Positions 43,858 through 52,939 of a stretch of DNA of 64,000 bases are shown in pieces (the stretch's first letter is position 1; the number at the start of each line of letters is the position of its first letter). Origin of the DNA: Fagopyrum homotropicum (Eukaryota > Streptophyta > Magnoliopsida > Caryophyllales > Polygonaceae); assembly GCA_033239125.1 (NCBI GenBank), contig BSWB01000001.1:114508916-114572915 (forward strand), read 5' to 3'. The notes under the pieces are model-generated. The model worked only from the letters and a program-made list of their open reading frames with translations, had not been told where the DNA came from and made no database searches. The position numbers were made by a program, and so were the translations under genes.

Positions 43858-45529
43858 TGTTAGCATGAAATATTGTGATTTTTTAGGCACGTTTTCTAGA
43901 TGTATTTCATCCATATTGGTGTTCATTGATAAAGCATTGAAGCAATTGTGAGCTAGTTTGTCTATATTATCGATATAGAGGTCTACATAAGCTTTGTGTT
44001 GATTGTAGGCGAATAAGAGCTAAAACCGAACGGAATAAGAGAGAATGGAGGTAGATTGAGCATATCCAAGGATTGAGGACACCACAAAGAAGCTATGGAA
44101 GATGCTAGGATGGAGAATAGCACAAAACAAAGGGAATTACGAGCAATCTATGCTTCCACGCTCTAAAATACGGCCGTAATGAAGTCCACGCTCTAAACCA
44201 CGGCCGTGGAACTTGGCAACATGAGCGTGGAGCACTCCAGAGAGTTACACGGTATAAAGTACGGCCGTGGAAGTTGTGAAGAACCGTGATGGAATCCACG
44301 CTCTAAACCACGGGCGTGGAACTCTCTATGACCGTGATTTAGGCGATCTTTTAACGTACTAATTAAAGCCACGATCTTTTACATATGGGCCGGAGACAGA
44401 CATTTTATCTTGCCCTATAAAAGGACTGAAGGAAGGAGAATTCAGTATCTCCATTTAGACCGCGCTTAGATCCCGCTTACGCCCTCGCATAAAGCATCAT
44501 CGCTTGGAGTTTTCGCTTCCGCGCATTGAGGGTATTATTGGACGTACGGAGATTACGTCTTTTGTCCTTAGGTTTGATTAGAAGACGGATTGACATCCCG
44601 TTCTTCGTTCTTATCAAGGATTGTGACTGTTTGTGTTATTCCGAATCTATACATCATTACTCTTGTTTGTGGATTTGAGATTGATTTGAAGTTTATTGAA
44701 GGTTTTCGAAGGTTTTCATCTTTCATTCTTCTAAATCTTGAATTTGATATCATAATGACTGTTGTTGGCTAAAACCCTTTAGCAATTCTAAGGTGAAGGG
44801 TTGATAGTTGTGGCTTAGATGATGATAGATCGATCATAAACAGATTAGACCTTGAGAGTTAGAGAGATTTCGCCGACGAAGCCAGAATCACGGTGTGTTC
44901 TTGAGTTCCACAGCCGTGGAATCTCAAGATCCACCCGTAATTTTCCCTAGTTTACGAACCTTGCTTTTACTTTAATCCAAAGTTAAAGATTTGCTTTAAC
45001 TTACTCTTGGCTTGCCTTTTCTAGGTGGTAGTGAAGCCTCAACAACCTCTACTTCGATTTCGAGTGTCACAACCTTAATCGGTTTAGTTAGTCTTGATCC
45101 TTGGATTACAAGTTTGGGTATTTCATATTAATTCTTGTCTTTAGATCCTTTCTATACTGAAGCCTCAACAACCTTTATAGAGAGTATTTCTACATAAGTC
45201 ATATAAAACCTTGGAACTTCACCGTACATTGCTTTGCATTAGCATACCTATGCAACTCTTAACTTTGTCCTGATATCTTTAGTATATCTTGAATCGATTG
45301 CCACAACTGGATTCCTGGATCTTTAGGATTGTTGTTTTCCCAATATTTACAAAGCTTCATACATTTACTTGCTTGACAATTCTATAATTGGATTTAACCC
45401 CCCAAATCCCAGTGTTCGATACTCTAGAATTCTTGCTTGACTACGTCGATCCGTACACTGCGGGTTCGCTTGCTTGATTCTAGTTTTATAAATTTAAAGC
45501 TTATTTGCACGCATGCTAAGTGGCAAACA
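43858..45529 (+). repeat. E2 3' LTR
   Basis: Same plan as the 5' LTR. The last bases read GGCAAACA instead of GGCGAACA. Motif clusters lie at 44155-44345 and 44880-44945. It is followed by GTACC and T3 LTR sequence. Confidence 0.96.
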
Positions 45530-45534
45530 GTACC

Positions 45535-46573
45535 CTATGGGAGTGGATTGCGACCTTTCTGTAAACCCCACTGGCTTGACGTTAGAGAACCTCCTAGACT
45601 CCACTACGGGATGAAAGGGAAAGGTTATCACAACCATGCAGTGGGGCAGTCAATAGAACATAGGTCAGTATAAACGACAACTCATGCTTTCATAGCAAAC
45701 ATATAAAGCACATACCACTCATGTAAACACCCAATATAAGGATAGTAGCTAAGTAAGTCCTACTATCTTACCTCAACCTCGTACAAAGATCAACCAGAAG
45801 CAACCTCCAATCCTGAGAGAGGGGCACTGCCTAATAACAAGACATAGAAAGATATCAACATCTATTCATCAAATGGGTCACACCTAGACCTAAGGGATCC
45901 ATAGGATCATCCTCAACCTAACCTCACAACCTTACCCAACATCAACCTAAGTTCTTAAAGCCGTACAAGGCATAACTCGATCATATCCTCATCCAAACAC
46001 ATCCTCACACACCTAGCATGATCCTATACACTCACACTAGGAAAGGAGGGAACAAAGGCATCCTAAGGTAAGCCTAGAAAGATATCGAGGTTGGTTAGCC
46101 CTTTCTTCACTTCTTCCTTCAATCCTTTACTCCTTCTTCACTCCAACAACAACATACACATATATATACATCAACACAAGCCAAACAAGGTTGGAACAAG
46201 ATCCAAACCTAAAGAACCTAAGATAGACTAAAGAAGGATAGGAAAAGAGATAAGAAGATGAAAGAATGAAGAAATAAGGGATGGAAGCCATGAAAGCTTA
46301 CCAAGCTGAAGGTCCAGAAGCTCAACACAACACCAAAACGTCCTCAAGCTGGCTCACAAGGCTCAGCAACCATAAACATCATCAAAGCCAAGCACAACTC
46401 TCACAAACTCAACCAAAACTCAAGGAAGATTAAAGATGATCCAAGGGAGAAGAGAGGAGAAGAAATGTATGCAAATGAGAGATGAAGCTGGAAAGAGATA
46501 ACCCTCATCAGAAGAAAGAAGAAGAAGCTTATAAAGGGGTAAAAAGAGTAAAGCACAAGTTAAAGGGTCAAAG
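45535..46573 (-). repeat. T3 5' LTR, third part, outer end missing
   Basis: Continues the T3 LTR ('gggagtggattg', 'aggttatcac') in step with T4 53535 onward. The GCAGGGGCGG cluster expected near 46095 is absent, with 'gttggttagccctttcttc' in its place. Homology stops at 46573, about 30 bases before the second cluster would begin, where copia sequence starts. Confidence 0.87.
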
Positions 46574-46593
46574 AAAAAATCTTGTAAGCCTTG

Positions 46594-46979
46594 CTAATGC
46601 CACCTTCCCTGTGTTGAGTATCTTCCAACGGGACAGCCCTCAAGCAGAGAAATGTATGAAAATTGCAGTGTCTTCAAAAACTCTAGATCTACGGAATCAG
46701 ATATGCAAAGTGGACGGTTATAAAATCCGTCTAGCCAAGTCCCTATTGCTTTGAAGTTCATAATCCAATTTGCCGGCAACCCTGTGTGAGCGGAGAGCTA
46801 AACATTCTCCAAAGGAGATGGTTGTGCCGATTCGGAGGGGATGTTAACCAAAATATCTTTGGGTGGAGGTGGTGAAGAACTGCTTGGATGTCTGGCAGTT
46901 GATGATGAAGCAACACGGGTTTAGGTTCTCTTGGGAGCCAAGGATGAGTGTTTGTGAGAGAGTTTTTGAAAATCAAAAG
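46594..46979 (-). pseudogene. Copia post-pol ORF remnant
   Basis: On the minus strand, 46979-46790 gives a Ser/Pro-rich stretch including 'SSSTARHPSSSSPPPKDILV' with a stop near 46920. 46779-46594 gives 'MPANWIMNFKAIGTWLDGFY'. It resembles the start of the extra ORF that SIRE-type elements carry after RNase H, but the family match is not certain. It is truncated at 46573. Confidence 0.5.
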
Positions 46980-47409
46980 AGTAAAGTGCAAAGCGGTCTG
47001 TAAAAACTTTGAATGAAAGGAGAAAGAGGTGATAAGAAGGAAAGGAAATGTTGCTTTTAAAAAGAATATGTCAAATCAATTAAGACACATCAAAATCTTG
47101 ATAGAATCAAGACCTTGATAACCGAATTTTGATTTGCATATCTTCCTTCATAAATCACAACCAATTTTCAAAACAAAGATTTGAATTTTGAAAATAAAAT
47201 CTTGGTGAAATTTTTTAAAATCATTTTAAAAATTCTTCTTTAAAATGATTTAATGATCAAACATCTAAAAAAGATGAAAATCATAAATCCGATCTGAGTT
47301 AATCACTTTTGTCTTTAGAATCCGTTTCAAGACCTTGTATTGCATTTCCAGGCCTTGAAATGGAAAAGTTGAATGCATTATAAGGAGAAAATGAAACGAT
47401 TTACTCCCA
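46980..47409 (-). other. Copia spacer between RNase H and post-pol ORF
   Basis: An AT-rich spacer with no supported ORF. It holds imperfect palindromic phrases at 47090-47130 ('atcttgat', 'atcaagaccttgat') and 47325-47366 ('tttcaagaccttg', 'aggccttgaaat'). Confidence 0.55.
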
Positions 47410-48190
47410 CTAAGATAATGCTTCCTTGTTCAGAATACCAAACTCCAATCTAATACAATTGAATCGATCTTCATGTAAAGGCTTTGTGAATATATTTGCA
47501 AGCTGTATGTTAGCCGAAATAAAAGATATCGATACATCACCTTTTTCAACATGATAACGTATGAAGCGATGTCTTACGTCGATATGCTTTGTTATTGAAT
47601 GATGCACAGGATTTTTGGTTATCGAAATAGCACTAGTACACATTTAATATGTATACCTTTGAGATCAAAACTAAGATCACAAGGTTGTTCAGATATCCAT
47701 AAAATTTGTGAACAGCAAGCTCGAACAACTATGTATTCGGCTTCAACTGTGGATAGGGCAACAAAATTTTGTTTCTTGGAGTGGCAGGTGATTAGGGATG
47801 ACCCTAAGAATTGGAAACATCAAGAAGTGCTCTTTTTATTGACCTTATAACCTACAAAGTCTGCATCTGAATAGCCAACGAGGTGAAATGTGTTCTGATG
47901 TGGATACCATAACCCTAGATCTTTAGTGCCATTTAGATATCAAAATATCATCTTCATAGCTATCAAGTGTGACTCTTTAGAATCACCTTGAAATCTAGCA
48001 CACACTAAACATAATGTCAAGTCGAGTAACAGCTAGATATGACAAAGAACTGATCATACCTCAATACTCCTTTTGTACGATACGCTTACTATTCTTGTCT
48101 TGATCTAATAAAAGAGTAGAACTCATTGGAGTTTTTGCTACCTTGGATTGGTCCATTTTATATTTCTTGAGCAAATCATTGGTAGACTTG
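47410..48190 (-). pseudogene. Copia RNase H (degraded)
   Basis: The end reads 'TKHIDVRHRFIRYHVEKGDV' and 'ANIFTKPL' (47410-47643), the standard copia RNase H terminus. Upstream, 'HLVGYSDADFVGYK' is encoded near 47840-47885 and a cysteine-rich 'CCSQILWISEQ' near 47690. Several frame breaks separate these pieces. It would remove RNA from the RNA-DNA hybrid. Confidence 0.85.
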
Positions 48191-48192
48191 CT

Positions 48193-49017
48193 TTAGTTTA
48201 GAAAGATTCCTTTCTTAGCTTGAGTAACTTGAAGACCAAGAAAGAAATTTAAGTCTCTTATCGAGCTCATTTCGAATTCTCTACACATAATATCTGGATA
48301 TTTTTTGCATAGAGAATCGTTAGTAGCACCGAATAATATATCATCAACATAGATTTGTACTACTAATAAATCGTTGCCTTTGGTTTTGACAAACAAAGTT
48401 TCATCAATCAAACCACTTTTAAATTCATTTTCAAGAAGATGCTTGCACAATCTTTCATACCAAGCTCGAGGGGATTGTTTAAGACCATAACGAGCTTTGT
48501 CCAATTTAAAAACATGATCCGAAAATTCATCATTTTCAAAACCAGGAGGTTGAGCAACGTAGACTTCTTCTTCTAAGAAGCCATAAAGAAACGCACACTT
48601 AACATCCATTTAAAAAAGCTTTATGTTCATGAAGGATGCACATGCAAGTAGCATACGTATTGCTTCTAACCTGGCAACCGGAGCAAAAGTCTCCTCATAA
48701 TCAAAACCTTCTTTTTGGTTATAGCCTTGAGCTACAAGTCGTGCTTTGTTTCGAATGACTTTACCATGTTCATCCAACTTGTTTAGGAATACCCATTCTG
48801 TTCCTATGATGGATTGGTGCTTAGATCTAGATGTGAGAGTCCAAACTTTGTTCCTCTTGAACTCATTTAACTCATTTTGTATGGCAATGATCCAATCTGG
48901 TTCTTGAAGTGCTTGAATGTAGTTTTTAGGCTCTACAAGAGACATAAACGCAGAAAAAGCACACAAAAGTTTTACCCTAGATCGGATTTGCACACCAACA
49001 TTTGGATCGGAGATCAC
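48193..49017 (-). pseudogene. Copia reverse transcriptase, nearly open
   Basis: Two adjoining open stretches in one frame. The first (48610-49017) has 'WIIAIQNELNEFKRNKVW', 'WVFLNKLDEHGKVIRNKARL' and 'QGYNQKEGFDYEETFAPVAR'. A stop near 48608 stands within 'FQMDVKCAFLYG'. The second continues with 'QPPGFEN', 'ARYGLKQSPRAWYERL' and the catalytic 'VQIYVDDILFGATND'. This is one of the best preserved coding stretches of the element. Confidence 0.9.
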
Positions 49018-49399
49018 ATTCTCTTGTGGATGATATGAAGAATGTTGAAACTTTCTTCTCTTGAAGAGTGGAATGGAGTCTGATGATTGAGGTTGATATG
49101 CTTGACTTGATTCAGGTACTGTTGGAGTTATGCCCTTGTTTCCGATGTCAAGGCGTTGAAGTTGGGTTTCAAGGCCTTGAAATTAAACTTCAAGAGTGTT
49201 GTTGTTTGTCATTTCAAGGTCTGAAAGATGCGTTTCAAGGTCTTAAGGTTGTTCTCTAGTATCCTGAAGTTGTTCTTATCTTGAGCCTTAGGGTCTTCTT
49301 CTCCATCGGAATTTTGATTTGCATGTCAATTCAGATTAAGATTTGTAAAGCTATCACTCAAGGTACCATCATTGCTTTCGTCAAAAATAACACATATAC
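49018..49399 (-). pseudogene. Copia integrase-RT linker with palindromic motifs
   Basis: Low-complexity linker of the polyprotein. It includes the perfect palindrome TTTCAAGGCCTTGAAA (49167-49182) and partial copies at 49212-49224 and 49232-49246, within translated Leu/Gln-rich sequence. Stops interrupt it. Confidence 0.65.
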
Positions 49400-50555
49400 T
49401 TTCCTCGAGAGGTTTGGTATGTTTATTTTAAACCCAATAAGATTTAATATTTGAGGCATATCCTATAGAGATAGCTTCATCTCTACGTGAATAAAAGTTT
49501 CCAAGGTTCTCTTTGCCATTGTTATGGACAAAGCACGTTCATCCAAAGGGTTTAAAATATAAAAATATTAGGTATTCGTCCCATATAGAGTTCGTAAGGA
49601 GTCTTTTTCAAAATAGGGTGAATTAAGAATCTATTTAATATGTAATTATCCATGTTAACAGTCTCAACCCAAAAGCTTTTTCAAAAACTATTTTCTAAAG
49701 AATAGTCCTATACATGTCCTCCAAGGTGCGGTTCTTACATTCCACAACCCTGTTTTGTTGAGGTGTCTAGGAGCTAAAAGTTGTGTGAAATACCATATTT
49801 TGCACAAAACAAATCAAATTTAAGTTGGTCAAATTCTCCACCATGATCACTTCGAATAGAAACTATAGGTAGGTTTTTCAAAGTTTGCAACTCCTAACAA
49901 AGTCTTGAAAACTCATACATAGCTTCCTATTTTTCCCGTAAGAACGAGATCCGTGTAAAACGAGAATAATCATCCATAATGACTAGGATGTACTATTTTC
50001 CCTTGAGAGATTTGACACGCATAGGACAACACAAATCCATATGCAAAAGTTCAATAGGTCGAGAAGAACTTACAACCTTCTTTGGTTTGAATGAACCTCT
50101 TGTTTGTTTACCTTGTGTACAAGCCTTACATAGTTCATCAACTTGAAGTTTAGGTTTGTTAATCCTCGTACCAAAATTTTTAAAATAAGTTTCTTCATCT
50201 TATGCATGCTTACGTGACCAAGTCGTCTATGCCAAAGCCTTGGATCATCCGTCAAGGCCTTGAAACATGTTAATCTTGTTCCTGAAACTTGATTAGTGCT
50301 CATAGAGTATACATTGTTGCATTGAGGAACAGTAAGTAAAACATCGAGGAGCAGTAAGTACAACATCACCAAATAATTTATTTTGAAATTCACATTTTTC
50401 TGAATTAAAGATCGCTTTGTTGCCTTTGTCACAAATTTGATAGATACTAAGCACAACAAGATAAACATCATTAATGAAGTTAGATGAATTATAACCGATT
50501 TTACCAATACCAATGATGTTACACTTCCCTTTATTACCAAGAGTAATGGTTCCAA
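49400..50555 (-). pseudogene. Copia integrase (degraded)
   Basis: The pre-integrase region is seen in 50070-50555 ('DDPRLWHRRLGHVSMHKMKK', with the zinc-binding His pair, and 'VHKVNKQEV'). The core is broken by stops and small indels between 49400 and 50070. Fragments corresponding to 'PQQNRVVE'-type sequence are visible near 49740. The frame also changes near 50340, where a short duplication ('gaggaacagtaagta') occurs. Confidence 0.78.
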
Positions 50556-50559
50556 ATGA

Positions 50560-50751
50560 TTACTTCTTTAAATTTGAGAACAATGAACCTTTTCCACTCA
50601 TATGCCTTGAGCAACCACTATCTAATATCCATTTATGCTCCTTAACCTTAGTGATATCCTGTAAAACAACAAACTTCAACCTTTCAGGGTAGACCTGATA
50701 GCGTGAATTATCGTCTATATTTCTGGTATGGTTTTGAAGTTTTCCCATCAT
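50560..50751 (-). pseudogene. Copia protease fragment
   Basis: Encodes 'HKWILDSGCSRHMSGKGSLF'. DSG is the aspartic protease active site and the surrounding residues are typical of SIRE-type copia elements. The upstream part is cut off by the inserted LTR. Confidence 0.85.
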
Positions 50752-50770
50752 AATTCTGCATGCACATACA

Positions 50771-52199
50771 TGTATTCTTAGTGATTATGTCATTATTCGT
50801 TTACTTTGCAAGTATCGAGGTCTACACCACGTTTGATTGTATTTGTAGGGAATAAGGCATATTTTGGATCAAAATAGAGCATTGCAGTCTAAGGAAGCTA
50901 TGAAGCTACATTATGGAGCATTAGGATGGACAAGAAGAGAGGCAAAAACTATATTGGAAAGATAAAGGAAGGATTCAGTTGAAGAAACGAAGGCATGCGC
51001 GTAGTCTACTACTAACCTCAGACCAACACAATCATGCACCTCGACCGAGACGGCCCACTAGATCGAGGTCGACGACCCACAACCCAAAGGAAATAATGTA
51101 CTATTTGACCTAAAACTTTTCTATAAGAATGGAAGGTGAATATGAAGGAAGGGAGGCTGGATCGGAGAGGGATCATTGATGGTTAGGAAGACGAATATTG
51201 GAAGGAAAATAACTAAGGAAGGATTGCTTTGGATTCAAGGAAGACAAGTTGTAAGGTTTTCTTGGGAAGTTGTTAGTGAGCTGTTATCATACTTTTTGGA
51301 ACACATTGTTAGATACAATTGCTGGTTTGTTTGCTTTGATAATTGAGACGTCTTTGTTGGTTGTTTATTCCTCTTTTCTTGATATTCTTGATGTATATTT
51401 GATTGCTTGATAATGATGATTATTGGCTAAACCCCCTGCGATTGTAGGGTGATTAGTTGGAATTTTTGTGGTATAGATAATGAAAGAATGAACCTTTATC
51501 TGAGTGGACCCTGAAAGCTCGAGTTAACCCTAAACCAAAACCCGTCTCGGGCTATTCTTGGAGTCATCTCGACAAAGATCGATAAAAACTGCATGAGATT
51601 TCCTGTTGCATTGCCTATCTTGAGTTTAGGTTACAGTTTTACAAATCCTATCCATGTTGCACCTTTCCTAGTTTATTAGCGTTTGAGTGTGGTTTTATCC
51701 TACCTTTGAGAGTTAACTTGAGACTTACCCGGTGATTGTTAGTTCTATACCCTTAGGTGAGTGTGTTGGTTTGAGTACTCATACCTTTCCTTAGTTCCTT
51801 GAGACTTACCCGGTGATAGGAGCTTTGGCTTGGGAAAGCGGATAGTGAGACTTATCCTGTAATCTATCCCATCATAGAAACACCTTCCCTCGGAAAGCCT
51901 CGGCTTTGTTCATGTTATTCTTTTAGGAATATTGAGTCGAAAGCACAACTGGATGCTTAATCTCTAGAATCTGCGTTCCCCAATCATATTAAATATCATG
52001 CCTTTTGCTTTTGATCATTGTTGTTGCATGAGAAGTTGGATTGCTTTGTTGTGTTTATTCTCACCAAATCCCTGAGATCAACTCCGAAATATTAGCCCTT
52101 ACTATGATAGATCCATACATTGCGGGTTCGCTTATTGTTAGGTCTATAATTCCGGATATAAATTTAAAGCTTTTTTGCACACACCTTTTGGAGCGAACA
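50771..52199 (+). mobile_element. Solo LTR of E4 type inside copia, left end eroded
   Basis: It matches the E4 LTR from about 60278 onward ('cgaggtctacacc', 'gagacttacccggtga', final 'ggagcgaaca'). About 70 bases of the LTR start are missing or diverged, so the left edge is uncertain and no target duplication is found. A CCTCGACCGAG motif is at 51039 and TTACCCGGT motifs at about 51725 and 51805. Confidence 0.8.
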
Positions 52200-52916
52200 A
52201 GACCAAATTGAATATTTTGGTCCATACTAAGTTTCAATCATGTTCGGTGGTCTAGTACCTTTAGGAACCCATATTTTCTTAATAAAACTGTTTTCTTTGA
52301 TGTAGGGATCATTTCTTTTATATGGGCATGTTGATTTTACATGTCCCTTTTTACAACTATAGAAACATGTGGGTGTAGGGATCATTTCTTTTATATGGGC
52401 ATGTTGAGTTTACATGTCCCTTTTTACAACTATAGAAACATGTGGGTGTACGTGAATTCCTTTAGCTATAACAAAAGTGGTAATCGTTTTTCTTGGAAAA
52501 TTCTTGTTATAACCAACACCACTTCTGTTAAGTGAGGATTGTTGTTCAACCATCATTCTTTCGAGATTAGCTTTAGAACGAGTGAATTGAATAAAAGCAG
52601 CCTTCTGGTCTCTACACGTCACAATTAGATCAATTTTCTCTTTCTTTAGATTAGTATAATCTTGATGTAGAGAAGAGAGGTTTCCCTTAAGAATTGCATT
52701 TTCCGATTCCAAGGCCTTGATATTGTTATCAAGGTCTAACTTTTCAATGTTGAGATTTTCAACTTTCAAACACAATTCACTTACTCGTGTCTCTTGTTTG
52801 ATTAGCCTTTCTCTTAAAATACTTATCCTAACTCTATTTTCTTTATCACTTATGACAATATCTTTAAGGAACTCGGCAAGTTCTTGGTTAGATTGAGACA
52901 TTAGGGTTCTTACCAC
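52200..52916 (-). pseudogene. Copia gag with coiled coil and duplicated zinc knuckle
   Basis: Taken from the ATG at 52916 or the next one ('MSQSNQELAEFLKDIV'). Residues about 25-110 form a clear coiled coil (LxxxLxxEN heptads). 'VEQQSSLNRSGVGYNKNF' follows, then a zinc-knuckle-like CFYSCKKGHVNSTC. The knuckle region is present twice because of a 73-base tandem duplication (52301-52446), which shifts the frame. The region ends at the LTR edge with KKIWVPKGTR, typical of the gag end in this group. Confidence 0.83.
52301..52446. repeat. 73-bp tandem duplication in copia gag
   Basis: Two nearly identical 73-base copies start at 52301 and 52374 (one T/G difference seen). The period is not a multiple of three, so the duplication breaks the reading frame across the zinc knuckle. 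Confidence 0.93.
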
Positions 52917-52939
52917 TCCTTCGACGTAGAAGTTTGGAT

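Larger units (their letters stand above)
32244..45529 (+). mobile_element. E2: Athila-type Ty3/gypsy retrotransposon with target duplication
   Basis: LTRs at 32244-33914 and 43858-45529, flanked by the duplication GTACC (32239-32243 and 45530-45534). All expected parts are present in order, with a duplicated primer site. By eye the LTRs differ less than those of E1 (about 1-2% in the stretch compared), so it is the younger insertion. Gag-pol keeps a single frame with seven stops. Confidence 0.97.
11152..46573 (-). mobile_element. T3: chromovirus-type Ty3/gypsy element, split by E1 and E2
   Basis: On the minus strand, right to left: 5' LTR in three parts (46573-45535, 32243-31943, 17856-17480), initiator-Met primer site (17463-17476), gag with zinc knuckles, protease, RT, RNase H, integrase with a chromodomain-like tail, polypurine tract (11937-11950) and 3' LTR (11152-11936, truncated). 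The parts are joined by matching them to the T4 LTR and by the target duplications of E1 and E2. Many stops and frameshifts make it non-functional. Confidence 0.88.
46574..52939 (-). mobile_element. SIRE/Maximus-like Ty1/copia element, truncated and interrupted
   Basis: On the minus strand: coiled-coil gag (52916 down), protease, integrase, RT, RNase H and a post-pol ORF remnant, in copia order with integrase before RT. Neither LTR is visible. The left side is cut at 46573 by T3, and the right side by T4 at 52940 near the gag start. An Athila-type LTR splits gag from protease (50771-52199). Copies of TTTCAAGGCCTTGAAA or half of it recur in it. Confidence 0.87.
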
